The notes under the pieces were generated by a model, which made no database searches, was not told where the DNA came from, and was given only the letters and a program-made list of their open reading frames with translations. The position numbers and the translations under genes were made by a program. A stretch of 64,000 bases of DNA from Solirubrobacteraceae bacterium (GTDB lineage Bacteria > Actinomycetota > Thermoleophilia > Solirubrobacterales > Solirubrobacteraceae): NCBI GenBank assembly GCA_030447505.1, contig JAUJOT010000001.1, positions 657,992 through 721,991 on the forward strand, read 5' to 3'. Positions 40,658 to 49,275 of this stretch are shown here, piece by piece; positions within the stretch are counted from its first letter, which is position 1, and each line of letters starts with the position of its first letter.

Positions 40658-40676
40658 CGCGGGTGTATGACCCGCG
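40658..40676. promoter_or_regulatory. Inverted repeat upstream of ino1
   Basis: CGCGGGT-GTATG-ACCCGCG is a perfect 7-bp inverted repeat with a 5-base spacer, between the phosphatidyltransferase stop and the ino1 ribosome-binding site. It could be a terminator-like hairpin or an operator for a repressor of inositol synthesis. Which of the two cannot be decided from sequence. Confidence 0.5.
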
Positions 40677-40707
40677 AACGCAGAGACGAAAAGGAAGCGA
40701 ACCCGAC

Positions 40708-41916
40708 ATGACTCCCAGCAACGGCAACGGCAACGGCGCCGCCTCCACCAACGGCGCTGCGCGCTACCAGCAGGACAAGGTGCGCGTCGCGATCGTCGGC
40801 GTCGGCAACTGCGCGTCGGCCTTCGTGCAGGGCGTCGAGTACTACAAGAACGCCGACCCCGACCAGGACGTGCCGGGCCTGATGCACGTCGACCTCGGCG
40901 GCTACCACATCTCCGACATCGAGTTCACGGCTGCCTTTGACATCGACAGCACGAAGGTCGGCAAGGATCTCGGGCAGGCGATCCACGCCGGTCAGAACAA
41001 CACGATCCAGTTCGCCGAGGTCCCCAGCGAGCTCGGTGTCGAGGTCCACCGCGGGATGACCCACGACGGCCTCGGCAAGTACCTCAAGCAGAAGATCGAG
41101 AAGGCACCGGGCGAGACGGCCGACATCGTCCAGATCCTCAAGGACACGCACACCGACGTCGTCGTCTCCTACCTGCCCGTCGGATCCGAGGACGCGACGA
41201 AGTGGTACGTCGAGCAGGTGCTCGACGCCGGCTGCGGCTTCGTGAACTGCATCCCGGTCTTCATCGCGCGCGAGGACTACTGGAACAAGCGCTTCAAGAA
41301 GGCCGGCCTGCCGATCGTCGGCGACGACATCAAGTCCCAGGTCGGGGCGACGATCGTGCATCGGTCGCTCGCGCGCCTGTTCCACGACCGCGGCGTGAAG
41401 CTGATGCGAACGTCGCAGCTCAACGTCGGCGGCAACATGGACTTCTACAACATGCTCGAGCGCGAGCGCCTGGAGTCCAAGAAGATCTCCAAGACCAACG
41501 CGGTCACCTCGATCATGGACCACGAGCTGCCGGCCGACGACGTCTACATCGGCCCGTCGGACTACGTGCCGTGGCTGACGGACCGCAAGTGGGCGCACAT
41601 CCGCCTGGAGGGCAACTCCTTCGGCGACGTGCCGCTGACGGCCGAGCTCAAGCTCGAGGTCTGGGACTCGCCGAACAGCGCCGGCATCGTGATCGACGCC
41701 GTGCGCTGCTGCAAGCTCGCGCTCAACCACGGGCTCAGCGGTCAGCTCGACGGCCCGTCCTCGTACCTGATGAAGTCGCCGATGAACCAGCGCCCCGACG
41801 ACGAGGCGCACGCGGCGACGGAGGCCTTCATCGCGAAGTACACGCGCAAGCCGGGCACCGAGGCGGAGGCGCAGCCTTCGGACCCGGCGAACACGCAGGC
41901 CGGGCGCACGCTGTAG
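40708..41916 (+). CDS. ino1: Inositol-3-phosphate synthase
   Basis: The 402-residue protein has the NAD-binding start [18 protein letters not shown], the central conserved [10 protein letters not shown] and [28 protein letters not shown], and [18 protein letters not shown]. It isomerises glucose 6-phosphate to inositol 3-phosphate, the precursor of actinobacterial inositol lipids and mycothiol-type thiols. The first 20 residues are a low-complexity Asn/Gly extension. It has its own leader with a good ribosome-binding site (aaaaggaag), unlike many leaderless neighbours, and an inverted repeat upstream. Confidence 0.96.
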   Translation: MTPSNGNGNGAASTNGAARYQQDKVRVAIVGVGNCASAFVQGVEYYKNADPDQDVPGLMHVDLGGYHISDIEFTAAFDIDSTKVGKDLGQAIHAGQNNTIQFAEVPSELGVEVHRGMTHDGLGKYLKQKIEKAPGETADIVQILKDTHTDVVVSYLPVGSEDATKWYVEQVLDAGCGFVNCIPVFIAREDYWNKRFKKAGLPIVGDDIKSQVGATIVHRSLARLFHDRGVKLMRTSQLNVGGNMDFYNMLERERLESKKISKTNAVTSIMDHELPADDVYIGPSDYVPWLTDRKWAHIRLEGNSFGDVPLTAELKLEVWDSPNSAGIVIDAVRCCKLALNHGLSGQLDGPSSYLMKSPMNQRPDDEAHAATEAFIAKYTRKPGTEAEAQPSDPANTQAGRTL

Positions 41917-42005
41917 GCCGCGCCCGCGTGAGCGACGTTCGTCCCGACCGCGAGAAGCCGTCGTCGTCCGTGCGCCAGCCGTCCGCCCGGGCGCCGCACG
42001 CGGCG

Positions 42006-42011
42006 TAGGAT
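42006..42011 (+). promoter_or_regulatory. -10 element before the acyl-CoA ligase gene
   Basis: TAGGAT lies 6 bases before the ATG at 42018, consistent with a leaderless transcript. Confidence 0.5.
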
Positions 42012-42017
42012 CTTGTC

Positions 42018-43862
42018 ATGAGCACGGACGACAGCAGCACCCGGAGCCAGACGACCGCAGTGCCGCAGCCACAGACGCCGGGCGCGGCGCGTGCACGCAC
42101 CGTCGCGACGCTCGCGCTCGGCGCCGCCGCTCGCCACAGCGCCACCGCGATGCGCTATCCGCAGGACGGCGGCTGGAGCCGCACCTCCTATGCCGAGCTT
42201 GGCGCCGAGGTGCGCGCCGTCGCCAAGGGCCTGATCGCCCTCGGCGTGGCGCCAGGCGACCGCGTCGCGATCCTCTCCAACACGCGCATGGAGTGGACGC
42301 TCGCGGACTTCGGCGCGATCTGCGCCGGCGCGGTCGTCGTCCCCGTGTACCAGACCAACTCGCCGGAGGAGTGCGAGTACGTCCTCGATCACTCGGGCGC
42401 CACGGTGCTCTTCGCCGAGGACGAGGGGCAGCTCGCCAAGCTCGCGGAGGTCCGCGAAGCCCTGCGCGGCCTGCGCCACGTGATCCGCTTCGAGGGCGAG
42501 GGCGGCGAGGCGATGACGCTCGCGCAGCTGCGCGCCGCCGGCGCCCAGGTCTCCGACGCCGATTTCGACGCCCGCGTCGACGCGATCGGCTCCGACGACG
42601 TCGCGACGATCGTCTACACCTCGGGCACGACCGGCCTGCCCAAGGGCTGCATGCTGACGCACGGCAACGTCTGCTCGGACGTCGACGGGATCCGGCAGCG
42701 CGTCGAGTTCGTGCCCGGCGAGGACGTCGTCTACGTCTTCCTGCCGCTCGCGCACGTGCTGACGCGGATCGTGCAGCTCGTCACCGTCGACGCCGGCGCC
42801 GAGCTGGCCTACTGGCGCCGCGACCCGAAGAAGATCGTCGAGGACGTGCAGGTCATCAAGCCGACGCACCTGCCGTCGGTGCCGCGCATCTTCGAGAAGA
42901 TCCACGCCGCGGCGACGGCGAAGGCCGACGCCGCGGGAGGCGTCAAGGCAAAGCTCTTTCACTGGGCGGTCGCCGTCGGGCGCGAGGTCGGCCGCCGCGA
43001 CGACCGTGGCGGACGTCCGGGCCTGATCCTCAAGGCCCAGCATGCGCTCGCCGACAAGCTCGTGCTGCACAAGATCCGCGACCTGTTCGGCGGGCGCGTG
43101 AAGCTCGCGCTGTCGGGCGCCGCGCCGATCGACATCGAGATCCTGGAGTTCTTCCGCGCCGCCGGCATCTGGGTGCTGGAGGGCTACGGCATGACGGAGA
43201 CCTGCGCCGTCGAGACGCTCAACACGATCGAGGAGCACAGGTTCGGCACGGTCGGGCGACCGCTGCCGGTCTGCACTGTGAAGATCGCCGACGACGGCGA
43301 GGTGCTGATGGGCGGCCCGAACATCTTCAAGGGCTACTACGAGAACGAGCAGGCCACGCGGGAGACGCTCGTCGGCGGGTGGCTGCACTCGGGCGACCTC
43401 GGCGAGCTCGACGCCGACGGCTACCTGAGCATCACCGGCCGCAAGAAGGACCTCATCATCACGTCGAGCGGCAAGAACATCTCGCCCTCGAACATCGAGA
43501 ACGCGCTCAAGCTGTGCCGCTGGATCTCGCAGGCCGTGGTGTACGGCGACCGGCGGCCGTACCTGACCGCGCTGCTGACGCTCGAGCCCGACGAGGCGGG
43601 CGCGCTCGCCGAGCAGGTCGGTGCTGCGTCGCAGGATCCGGCCGCGCTCGCGCGGGACCCGGCCGTGCGGGCCGAGCTGCAGGCGGCCGTCGACGAGGCC
43701 AACAGCAAGTTCGCGCGCATCGAGCAGGTCAAGAGGTTCGCGGTGCTCGAGCGCGACCTCTCGCAGGAGGACGAGGAGCTGACGCCGACGCTGAAGGTCA
43801 AGCGCAACGTCGTCTACGCGCGCTACCAGGACGACTTCACCCGGCTCTACGAGGACGGCTGA
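42018..43862 (+). CDS. Long-chain fatty-acid-CoA ligase (AMP-dependent synthetase)
   Basis: The 614-residue protein has the AMP-binding signature IVYTSGTTGLPKGCML, the ALSGAAPIDIEIL and EGYGMTETCAVET stretches, the TGDLG-like SGDLGELDADGYL motif, and GRKKDLIITSSGKNISP with the C-terminal domain Lys. It activates fatty acids to acyl-CoA through an acyl-adenylate. It is the FadD type with a large N-domain. Its place after the inositol-lipid genes suggests supply of acyl groups, which is inference. Confidence 0.93.
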   Translation: MSTDDSSTRSQTTAVPQPQTPGAARARTVATLALGAAARHSATAMRYPQDGGWSRTSYAELGAEVRAVAKGLIALGVAPGDRVAILSNTRMEWTLADFGAICAGAVVVPVYQTNSPEECEYVLDHSGATVLFAEDEGQLAKLAEVREALRGLRHVIRFEGEGGEAMTLAQLRAAGAQVSDADFDARVDAIGSDDVATIVYTSGTTGLPKGCMLTHGNVCSDVDGIRQRVEFVPGEDVVYVFLPLAHVLTRIVQLVTVDAGAELAYWRRDPKKIVEDVQVIKPTHLPSVPRIFEKIHAAATAKADAAGGVKAKLFHWAVAVGREVGRRDDRGGRPGLILKAQHALADKLVLHKIRDLFGGRVKLALSGAAPIDIEILEFFRAAGIWVLEGYGMTETCAVETLNTIEEHRFGTVGRPLPVCTVKIADDGEVLMGGPNIFKGYYENEQATRETLVGGWLHSGDLGELDADGYLSITGRKKDLIITSSGKNISPSNIENALKLCRWISQAVVYGDRRPYLTALLTLEPDEAGALAEQVGAASQDPAALARDPAVRAELQAAVDEANSKFARIEQVKRFAVLERDLSQEDEELTPTLKVKRNVVYARYQDDFTRLYEDG

Positions 43863-43912
43863 CCGCAGCGCGCAGCTCGCGACGTCGCGATCGCCGCCAC
43901 CCGACGACTCCC

Positions 43913-43918
43913 TATCCT
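43913..43918 (+). promoter_or_regulatory. -10 element before the glycosyltransferase-PHP gene
   Basis: TATCCT lies 8 bases before the GTG at 43927. Confidence 0.45.
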
Positions 43919-43926
43919 CAGCAGTC

Positions 43927-45849
43927 GTGCCCGACGACCGCCTCGCGATCGCCCACGTGACGCCCTATCCGTGGGGGGCCGGCCGTCACGAGATCACGAC
44001 CTACGTGCAGCGGACGACCGTCGAGCTGGCGGCGCGCGGCCACCGCGTGCTGATCGTCGCCCCCTCGCGCTCCAACGAGGCCGTCCGCGAGACGCGCCAG
44101 GCGATCGCTGCCGCGCGCCACGATCCGTCGTCCCTGCTGCCCGAGCCGGGCGCGCCGCCGCGCGTGCTCGCCGTCGGCGACGCGCTGCCCGATCTGCCCG
44201 GCGGCCCGCGGCGCGCACCGGCGTTGCCGGTCGACGTCTCGCGCACGATCGAGAACCTGCTGACGACCCTGCCGCTGGACGTCTGTCACGTGCACGAGCC
44301 GTTCGCCCCGTCGACGTCGAGCGCCGCGCTGCGTCACTCGCGCGCCCTCAACGTCGGCACGTTTCACCGCCCGACGGAGCGCCTGCTGTCGACCCAGGTC
44401 GCGCGCAAGGTCGTCCAGCTCGTGCTCGGCCGCCTCGACGCCAGAACGGCGAGCTTCGGCGCCACGCGCGAGCTCATGCAGCGCTTCTTTCCCGCCGAGT
44501 ACCGCGTCCTGCTGCCCGGCGCCGACGACGCCGCGCCGCGCGTGCGCGCCGACGGCGGGCGCGTGCGCTTCGGCTTCGTCGACGACGAGGAGCGTCCCGC
44601 GCTGCGGCTGTTCCTGCGCGCGCTGCGGCGCCTGGACCGCGCCGCGCCGTGGGAGGCGACGATCGTCTCCGCGCGCGGCCCGTCGAGCAGCACGCCGCTG
44701 CGCCCCGACCTCGAAACGCGCGTGCGCTACGCGACGCCCGACGAGCAGCCCGAGCGCGAGTTACTCGCCCGCACCGATGTGCTCGTCGCCGCCTCCGACG
44801 GCGCCGTGCCCGCGCCGGGGCTGCTGCTGCGAGCGCTCAACGCGGGCGCCGTGCCGTTGGCCTCGCGCCTGCCCGCCTACGAGGAGGCGCTCGGCGAGGG
44901 CGAGCTGGGGCTGCTGTTCGAGCCGCGCGACCTCGAGACGCTCGCCGCCCAGCTGCAGCGGCTCACCGACGACCCCGCGCTGCTCGCGCGCCTGCGCGAC
45001 GCCGCCGCGCCGCTGCGCGCCCAGCTGAGCTGGCAGCGCGTCGCCGACGAGCTCGAGGACGTCTACGCCACGCTCGTCGCGCGGCGCCACCCGCTGACCG
45101 GCAACGCCGCGCTCGGCGCCCGGCTGCGCAAGCGGCCGCGCATCGACGTCGACCTGCACATGCACACCGACCACTCGCACGACTGCGCGACCCCCGTCGA
45201 GGTGCTGCTGGCGACCGCGCGCGAGCAGGGGCTCGGCGCGATCGCGGTGACCGACCACAACGAGGTCTCCGGCGCGCTCGAGGCGCGTGAGAAGGGCGCC
45301 CGCTTCGGGGTCGACGTGATCGTCGCCGAGGAGGTCAAGACGGCCGACCAGGGCGAGGTGATCGGGCTGTTCATCGAGGAGAAGATCGCGCGCGGCATGT
45401 CGCTGCGCGAGACCGTGGCCGAGATCAAGCGCCAGGGCGGCCTCGTCTACGTGCCGCATCCGTTCGATCGCATGCACTCCGTCCCCGACTACGAGCACCT
45501 GCTGACGATCGTCGACGACATCGACGCGATCGAGGTCTACAACCCGCGCGTCGCGATCGGCTCGTTCAACGAGGAGGCGGCGCGCTTCGCGGCCAAGTAC
45601 CGGATCCTCGCCGGCGCCGGCTCCGACTCGCACGTGGCACAGGGCCTGGGCTCCGTACGCGTGCGGATGGCGCGCTTCGACGGAGCCGAGGAGTTCCTCG
45701 AGGCGCTGCGCGAGGCGGAGATAACGACGAAGCCGTCGTCGCTGCTCTACGTGCAGGCGCTGAAGTTCCTCGAGACGAAGGCGACGCCGAACGGCGCACG
45801 GCGGGCGGTGCGCGACCGGCGCGTGCGAAGGGCGACGCGCAAGTCGTGA
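43927..45849 (+). CDS. PimA-like GT-B glycosyltransferase domain fused to a PHP phosphoesterase domain
   Basis: The 640-residue protein has two parts. Residues 1-385 look like a family 4 GT-B glycosyltransferase: AIAHVTPYPWGAGRHEI, HVHEPFAPSTSSAALRHS and NVGTFHRPTE recall PimA. However, the usual EX7E donor-site motif is replaced (ASDGAVPAPGLLLRALNAG), so activity is doubtful. Residues about 400-600 are a PHP domain with DLHMHTDHSHDC, TDHNEVSGA, VPHPFDRMHS and AGSDSH metal-ligand motifs, all intact. PHP domains hydrolyse phosphoesters. The stop overlaps the next gene's start. Confidence 0.85.
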   Translation: MPDDRLAIAHVTPYPWGAGRHEITTYVQRTTVELAARGHRVLIVAPSRSNEAVRETRQAIAAARHDPSSLLPEPGAPPRVLAVGDALPDLPGGPRRAPALPVDVSRTIENLLTTLPLDVCHVHEPFAPSTSSAALRHSRALNVGTFHRPTERLLSTQVARKVVQLVLGRLDARTASFGATRELMQRFFPAEYRVLLPGADDAAPRVRADGGRVRFGFVDDEERPALRLFLRALRRLDRAAPWEATIVSARGPSSSTPLRPDLETRVRYATPDEQPERELLARTDVLVAASDGAVPAPGLLLRALNAGAVPLASRLPAYEEALGEGELGLLFEPRDLETLAAQLQRLTDDPALLARLRDAAAPLRAQLSWQRVADELEDVYATLVARRHPLTGNAALGARLRKRPRIDVDLHMHTDHSHDCATPVEVLLATAREQGLGAIAVTDHNEVSGALEAREKGARFGVDVIVAEEVKTADQGEVIGLFIEEKIARGMSLRETVAEIKRQGGLVYVPHPFDRMHSVPDYEHLLTIVDDIDAIEVYNPRVAIGSFNEEAARFAAKYRILAGAGSDSHVAQGLGSVRVRMARFDGAEEFLEALREAEITTKPSSLLYVQALKFLETKATPNGARRAVRDRRVRRATRKS

Positions 45850-46502
45850 TGCACGCGCAGGGTCGGCCGTCGCAGCCGTCGAAACCACCGCCGACCATGC
45901 CCGCGACCGACGACGAGATCCGCGAGAAGTACCTCGAGCGGGCGATCCGAGAGCTCAACACGCTGACGCGCGAGCTGCAGGCCTGCTCGCACTGCCCGCG
46001 CGGTCAGCTGATGCCGGTGCTCGGCTCGGGCCACCCGCAGGCCGACGTCCTGCTGCTCAAGCATGCTCCGATGCCCCCCGAGATCGAGGAGGGCGTCGCG
46101 TTCTACGGCCGTGCCGGCGCGGCCCTGATGAAGGCCTTCAGGCGCCTGGCGATCGACCCGCTGGCGGTCTACGGGACGCTCTGCGTCAAGTGCCCCGTCA
46201 GCGACACGTCGCTTGCCGACCCCGCATGCGTCGCGCGGATCGCCGAGGAGCTTGCGATCGTGCAGCCGAAGATCGTCGTCATCATGGGCGAGGACGCGCT
46301 CGCGGTGCTCAACGACCTCGACCTGCCGCTCGCCCGGCCGGTGCTCGAGCAGCCCGGCGAGGTCCAGCGCCTGACGCCGTCGATCGAGGCGCTGTACGTG
46401 CCGAACATCGACCAGGCGCTCGACGAGGAGTCGGCCAAGCGCGCGTTCTGGTCGGCGTTCAGGGTGCTCGGCGAGTGGTACGCCGACCTTCCGCCGTATT
46501 GA
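45846..46502 (+). CDS. Uracil-DNA glycosylase superfamily protein, atypical
   Basis: The 218-residue protein follows the family 4 (Fe-S) uracil-DNA glycosylase layout: CSHCPRGQLMPVLGSGHPQADVLLL with a Cys pair, VAFYGRAGAALMKAF, and a further Cys pair in CVKCPVSDTSLADPAC that together could bind a 4Fe-4S cluster. The usual motif A (GEAPG) reads KHAPM and the HPS-type motif B reads VPNID. The catalytic residues are therefore altered, and the role in repair is uncertain. It starts at a GTG or ATG overlapping the GT-PHP stop codon. Confidence 0.75.
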   Translation: MMHAQGRPSQPSKPPPTMPATDDEIREKYLERAIRELNTLTRELQACSHCPRGQLMPVLGSGHPQADVLLLKHAPMPPEIEEGVAFYGRAGAALMKAFRRLAIDPLAVYGTLCVKCPVSDTSLADPACVARIAEELAIVQPKIVVIMGEDALAVLNDLDLPLARPVLEQPGEVQRLTPSIEALYVPNIDQALDEESAKRAFWSAFRVLGEWYADLPPY

Positions 46503-47221
46503 CGCGTCCCGGGCCGGCCACGATCGCGTTCGCGGTTCCGCTCGCGGCCTTCGCCTACTTTCTCGCGGCGCCCGCGCTGCCCGCGCTTGCGCCCGGTGAC
46601 GAGACGATCCTCGTGGCCGGCGGCATCGGCGTGCTGCTCGTCGCCGCCACGACGCTCGCGCTGCTCCCGGCGCGCGACGCGCTGATCGGGCCGCTGCTGA
46701 TCGTCCTCGGCAGCGGGCTGCTCGTGGCGGCGCTCAACAGCGACGGCGCGGAGGGGGTCGGTGCGGGGGCGAACGTCTTCGAGGCGCTGCTGGCGAGCTC
46801 GGCCGGGCTGATCCTCGCGCGCATGTTCGCGGCCCCGATGAGCGCCGTCGCGGTGCCGCTGTTCGCCGCCGCAGTCGACATCGCGTCGCTGGTGAACGGG
46901 CCCACGTCGAAGCTGCTCGAGGGCGGCACCGACCGCGTCGACGCGCTGAGCTTCGACTTCCCCGCCTGGGGCGACAGGGGCAGCGCCGGCCACCTCGGGC
47001 TGTCCGACGCGCTGTTTCTGTCGATGTTCGCGGCCTGGGCCGCGAGCTACGGCTTTCGCCGCAGCCTGACGCTGCTCGGCATGGTGCTCGGGCTGCTCGC
47101 GTCGCTCGTGCTCAGCGTCACGCTCGAGCAGGCGATCCCCGCCCTGCCGCTGCTCGCGGCGGGATATCTGCTGCCGAACCTCGACCGGATCGGCAGGCTG
47201 CTCGGCCACCAGCAGCCGTAG
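46499..47221 (+). CDS. Membrane protein with presenilin/SPP-like motifs
   Basis: The 240-residue protein is almost entirely hydrophobic with about eight or nine helices. Three spaced motifs recall presenilin/signal-peptide-peptidase aspartyl proteases: an Asp in a helix (FAAAVDIASLV, cf. YD), then HLGLSDALFLSMF (cf. GxGD) and IPALPLLAAGYLLP (cf. the PAL motif). Two intramembrane Asp and a PAL motif would define an intramembrane protease. The family is mostly archaeal and eukaryotic, so this is tentative. The TTG start overlaps the previous stop by 4 bases. Confidence 0.65.
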   Translation: MTRPGPATIAFAVPLAAFAYFLAAPALPALAPGDETILVAGGIGVLLVAATTLALLPARDALIGPLLIVLGSGLLVAALNSDGAEGVGAGANVFEALLASSAGLILARMFAAPMSAVAVPLFAAAVDIASLVNGPTSKLLEGGTDRVDALSFDFPAWGDRGSAGHLGLSDALFLSMFAAWAASYGFRRSLTLLGMVLGLLASLVLSVTLEQAIPALPLLAAGYLLPNLDRIGRLLGHQQP

Positions 47222-47232
47222 TGGGTCGCCGG

Positions 47233-48174
47233 CTACGGCTCGAGGACGATCTTGCCGAGCTTGCCGCCGGCGGCGAAGTGGTCGTAGGCCGCGGCGACGT
47301 CGTCGAGCGCGAACGTCGCGGCGATCGGGACGCGCAGCTCCCCGCGCGCAAACCGCGGCAGCACCTCGCGCTCCAGAGCGCGCGCAGTCGCCGCCTTCTG
47401 CTCGAGCGGCCGGGCGCGCAGCGTCGAGGCCATGATCCGCCCGCGCCTGGCCATCAGCAGCGCGAGGTTCAGCTCCGCCTTCGCGCCCGCGCCGACGCCG
47501 ATCACGACGATCCGCCCCTCGGTCTCGAGCGCCTTGAGATCGGCGGCGAGGTTCGGCGCGCCGACGAGCTCGAGGATGACGTGAAACGGGCCGTGCTCCT
47601 CGAAGCCCTCCGGCTCGACGACCTCGTCGGCGCCGAGCGCGGCGACGGCGTCGCGCGCAGCGGGGTTGCGCACCGTCGCCGTGACGTGCGCGCCGAGCGC
47701 TCGGCCGAGCTGGACGGCCGCCGTGCCGACGCCGCCCGCCGCGCCGTGCACGAGCAGCCGCTCGCCGGGCCGCAGACCGGCCTGCGTGAAGAGCGCGTCG
47801 TGCGCCGTCGTGAAGACCTCGGGCAGTCCGCCGGCGTCCGGCAACGCGACGGCGTCGGGCACCGGCATCAGCTGGCGCTCGTGGACGACCGCCAGCTCGG
47901 CCTGGCCGCCGCCGCCGACGATGCCCATCACGCGGTCGCCCTCGCCGAAGCGCGCCGCGCCGTCGCCGAGCGCCTCGACCTCGCCCGCCAGCTCGAGGCC
48001 GGGGATCTCCTGCGGGCTGCCCGGCGGCGCCGGATAGCGACCGCGTCGCTGGAGCATGTCGGCGCCGTTGACGCCCGCGCCGCGCACGCGCACGCGCACC
48101 TGCCCGGCGCCGGGCTCGGGATCGGGGTGCTCCTCGACGAGGACCTCGCCGGCGCGGATCGTGGCGGCGCGCAC
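47233..48174 (-). CDS. Zinc-free quinone oxidoreductase (MDR family)
   Basis: The 313-residue protein has the GroES-like N-domain (VRVRGAGVNGADMLQRRGRYP) and a Rossmann domain with LLVHGAAGGVGTAAVQLGRALGA that binds NADPH. The PIG3-like features, such as PPGSPQEIPGLELAGEVEALG, and the lack of zinc-ligand cysteines support a quinone or enone reductase. I moved the start from the ORF's 48225 to the GTG at 48174 because a TAGACT hexamer lies 8 bases upstream of it on the minus strand and the family's N-terminus fits. Confidence 0.88.
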   Translation of the reverse strand: MRAATIRAGEVLVEEHPDPEPGAGQVRVRVRGAGVNGADMLQRRGRYPAPPGSPQEIPGLELAGEVEALGDGAARFGEGDRVMGIVGGGGQAELAVVHERQLMPVPDAVALPDAGGLPEVFTTAHDALFTQAGLRPGERLLVHGAAGGVGTAAVQLGRALGAHVTATVRNPAARDAVAALGADEVVEPEGFEEHGPFHVILELVGAPNLAADLKALETEGRIVVIGVGAGAKAELNLALLMARRGRIMASTLRARPLEQKAATARALEREVLPRFARGELRVPIAATFALDDVAAAYDHFAAGGKLGKIVLEP

Positions 48175-48182
48175 GGGCTCGG

Positions 48183-48188
48183 AGTCTA
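48183..48188 (-). promoter_or_regulatory. -10 element of the quinone oxidoreductase gene
   Basis: TAGACT on the minus strand is 8 bases from the GTG ending at 48174. Confidence 0.45.
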
Positions 48189-48226
48189 AGGGTCTAAAGA
48201 TGCGCGACGCGCGCGCTCTCGTCACG

Positions 48227-48232
48227 TAAGCT
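48227..48232 (+). promoter_or_regulatory. -10 element for a probably leaderless M48 protease mRNA
   Basis: TAAGCT lies exactly 7 bases before the GTG at 48240. Confidence 0.5.
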
Positions 48233-48239
48233 CATCGAC

Positions 48240-49262
48240 GTGTCGACGCCTGCGCAGGCCTACCGGCTGACCGGCATCTCGCCGAAGGCCTACGAGCACC
48301 CGGCCGACCGGGCGGCGACAGCCGCGCTCGGGTCGATCCCGATGCTCGACTACGTGGTGCGCAAGCTGATCGAGTTCGGCTACGAGCGCGCGCTGCGCCA
48401 GACGTACCTCGGCGCCGGCGTCCGGCTCGGAACCGACCAGCTGCCGGACATCTGGACGCGCTACCAGCACGTGCTCGGCGTGCTCGACATGCCCGAGGAG
48501 TACAACCTCTACCTGACCGCCGAGCCGGTCCTCAACGCGATGGCGATCGGCTCGGGCAAGCCGATCCTCGTGCTCAACAGCGGTACGGTCGAGCTGCTGG
48601 GCGACGACCAGCTCGAGGCGGTCATCGCGCACGAGGTCGCGCACATCCTCTCCGACCACGTGCTGTACCGCACCGCGCTGCAGATCCTGCTGCGGCTCAC
48701 CTGGCAGACGCGCCTGCCGATGGGCGCCGGCCTGCCGCTGATGGCCGTCCAGTACGCGCTGCTCGAGTGGTCGCGCGCGACCGAGCTGACGTGCGACCGC
48801 GCGGCGGCGATCGTCACGCGCGACCCGCGCCTGGTCTGCAAGCTGCTGATGACGATGTCGGCGGGCGCAAAGGCGTCGGACCTCAACCTCGATGCGTTCA
48901 TGCGCCAGGCGATGGAGTACACCGAGAAGGGAGAGGGCCTCGACCGGATGCAGCGGCTGCTGACCGATCTGCGCCAGACGCACTCGCTGCCCGTCAAGCG
49001 CGTCCACGAGCTGCTGGCCTGGGTGCGCGAGGGCGAGTACGACCGCATCATCGGCGGCGAGTACATCCGCCGCGGCCAGGAGCGCCCGGCGCGCGAGGAG
49101 GCCGCCGACGCGACCGCGCACTACTCCGAGCGCTTCAGGGAGCTCTTCAAGGAGGCCGGCGAGCACGTCTCGGGCGCCGGCCAGCAGCTGTCGGACTGGC
49201 TGCGCAACCTGCAGGACGACGACAGGTCCTCGACGGGCGGCCCGAAGAGCGCGGATCAGTGA
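48240..49262 (+). CDS. M48 family zinc metallopeptidase
   Basis: The 340-residue protein has the zinc-binding HExxH motif in VIAHEVAHILSDH and the third-ligand Glu in ATELTCDRAA, as in M48 (HtpX/Ste24-like) proteases. The N-terminal 100 residues (ILVLNSGTVELLGDDQ region) match the actinobacterial M48 group without clear transmembrane helices, apart from a moderately hydrophobic stretch after the active site. Substrate unknown; the family often degrades damaged membrane proteins. Confidence 0.88.
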   Translation: MSTPAQAYRLTGISPKAYEHPADRAATAALGSIPMLDYVVRKLIEFGYERALRQTYLGAGVRLGTDQLPDIWTRYQHVLGVLDMPEEYNLYLTAEPVLNAMAIGSGKPILVLNSGTVELLGDDQLEAVIAHEVAHILSDHVLYRTALQILLRLTWQTRLPMGAGLPLMAVQYALLEWSRATELTCDRAAAIVTRDPRLVCKLLMTMSAGAKASDLNLDAFMRQAMEYTEKGEGLDRMQRLLTDLRQTHSLPVKRVHELLAWVREGEYDRIIGGEYIRRGQERPAREEAADATAHYSERFRELFKEAGEHVSGAGQQLSDWLRNLQDDDRSSTGGPKSADQ

Positions 49263-49275
49263 GAATGTCGGCTCG

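Noticed and set aside
41917-42017. Short ORF of about 26 codons after ino1 (VSDVRPDREK...)
   Set aside because: Too short, no ribosome-binding site and overlapped by the promoter of the acyl-CoA ligase gene.
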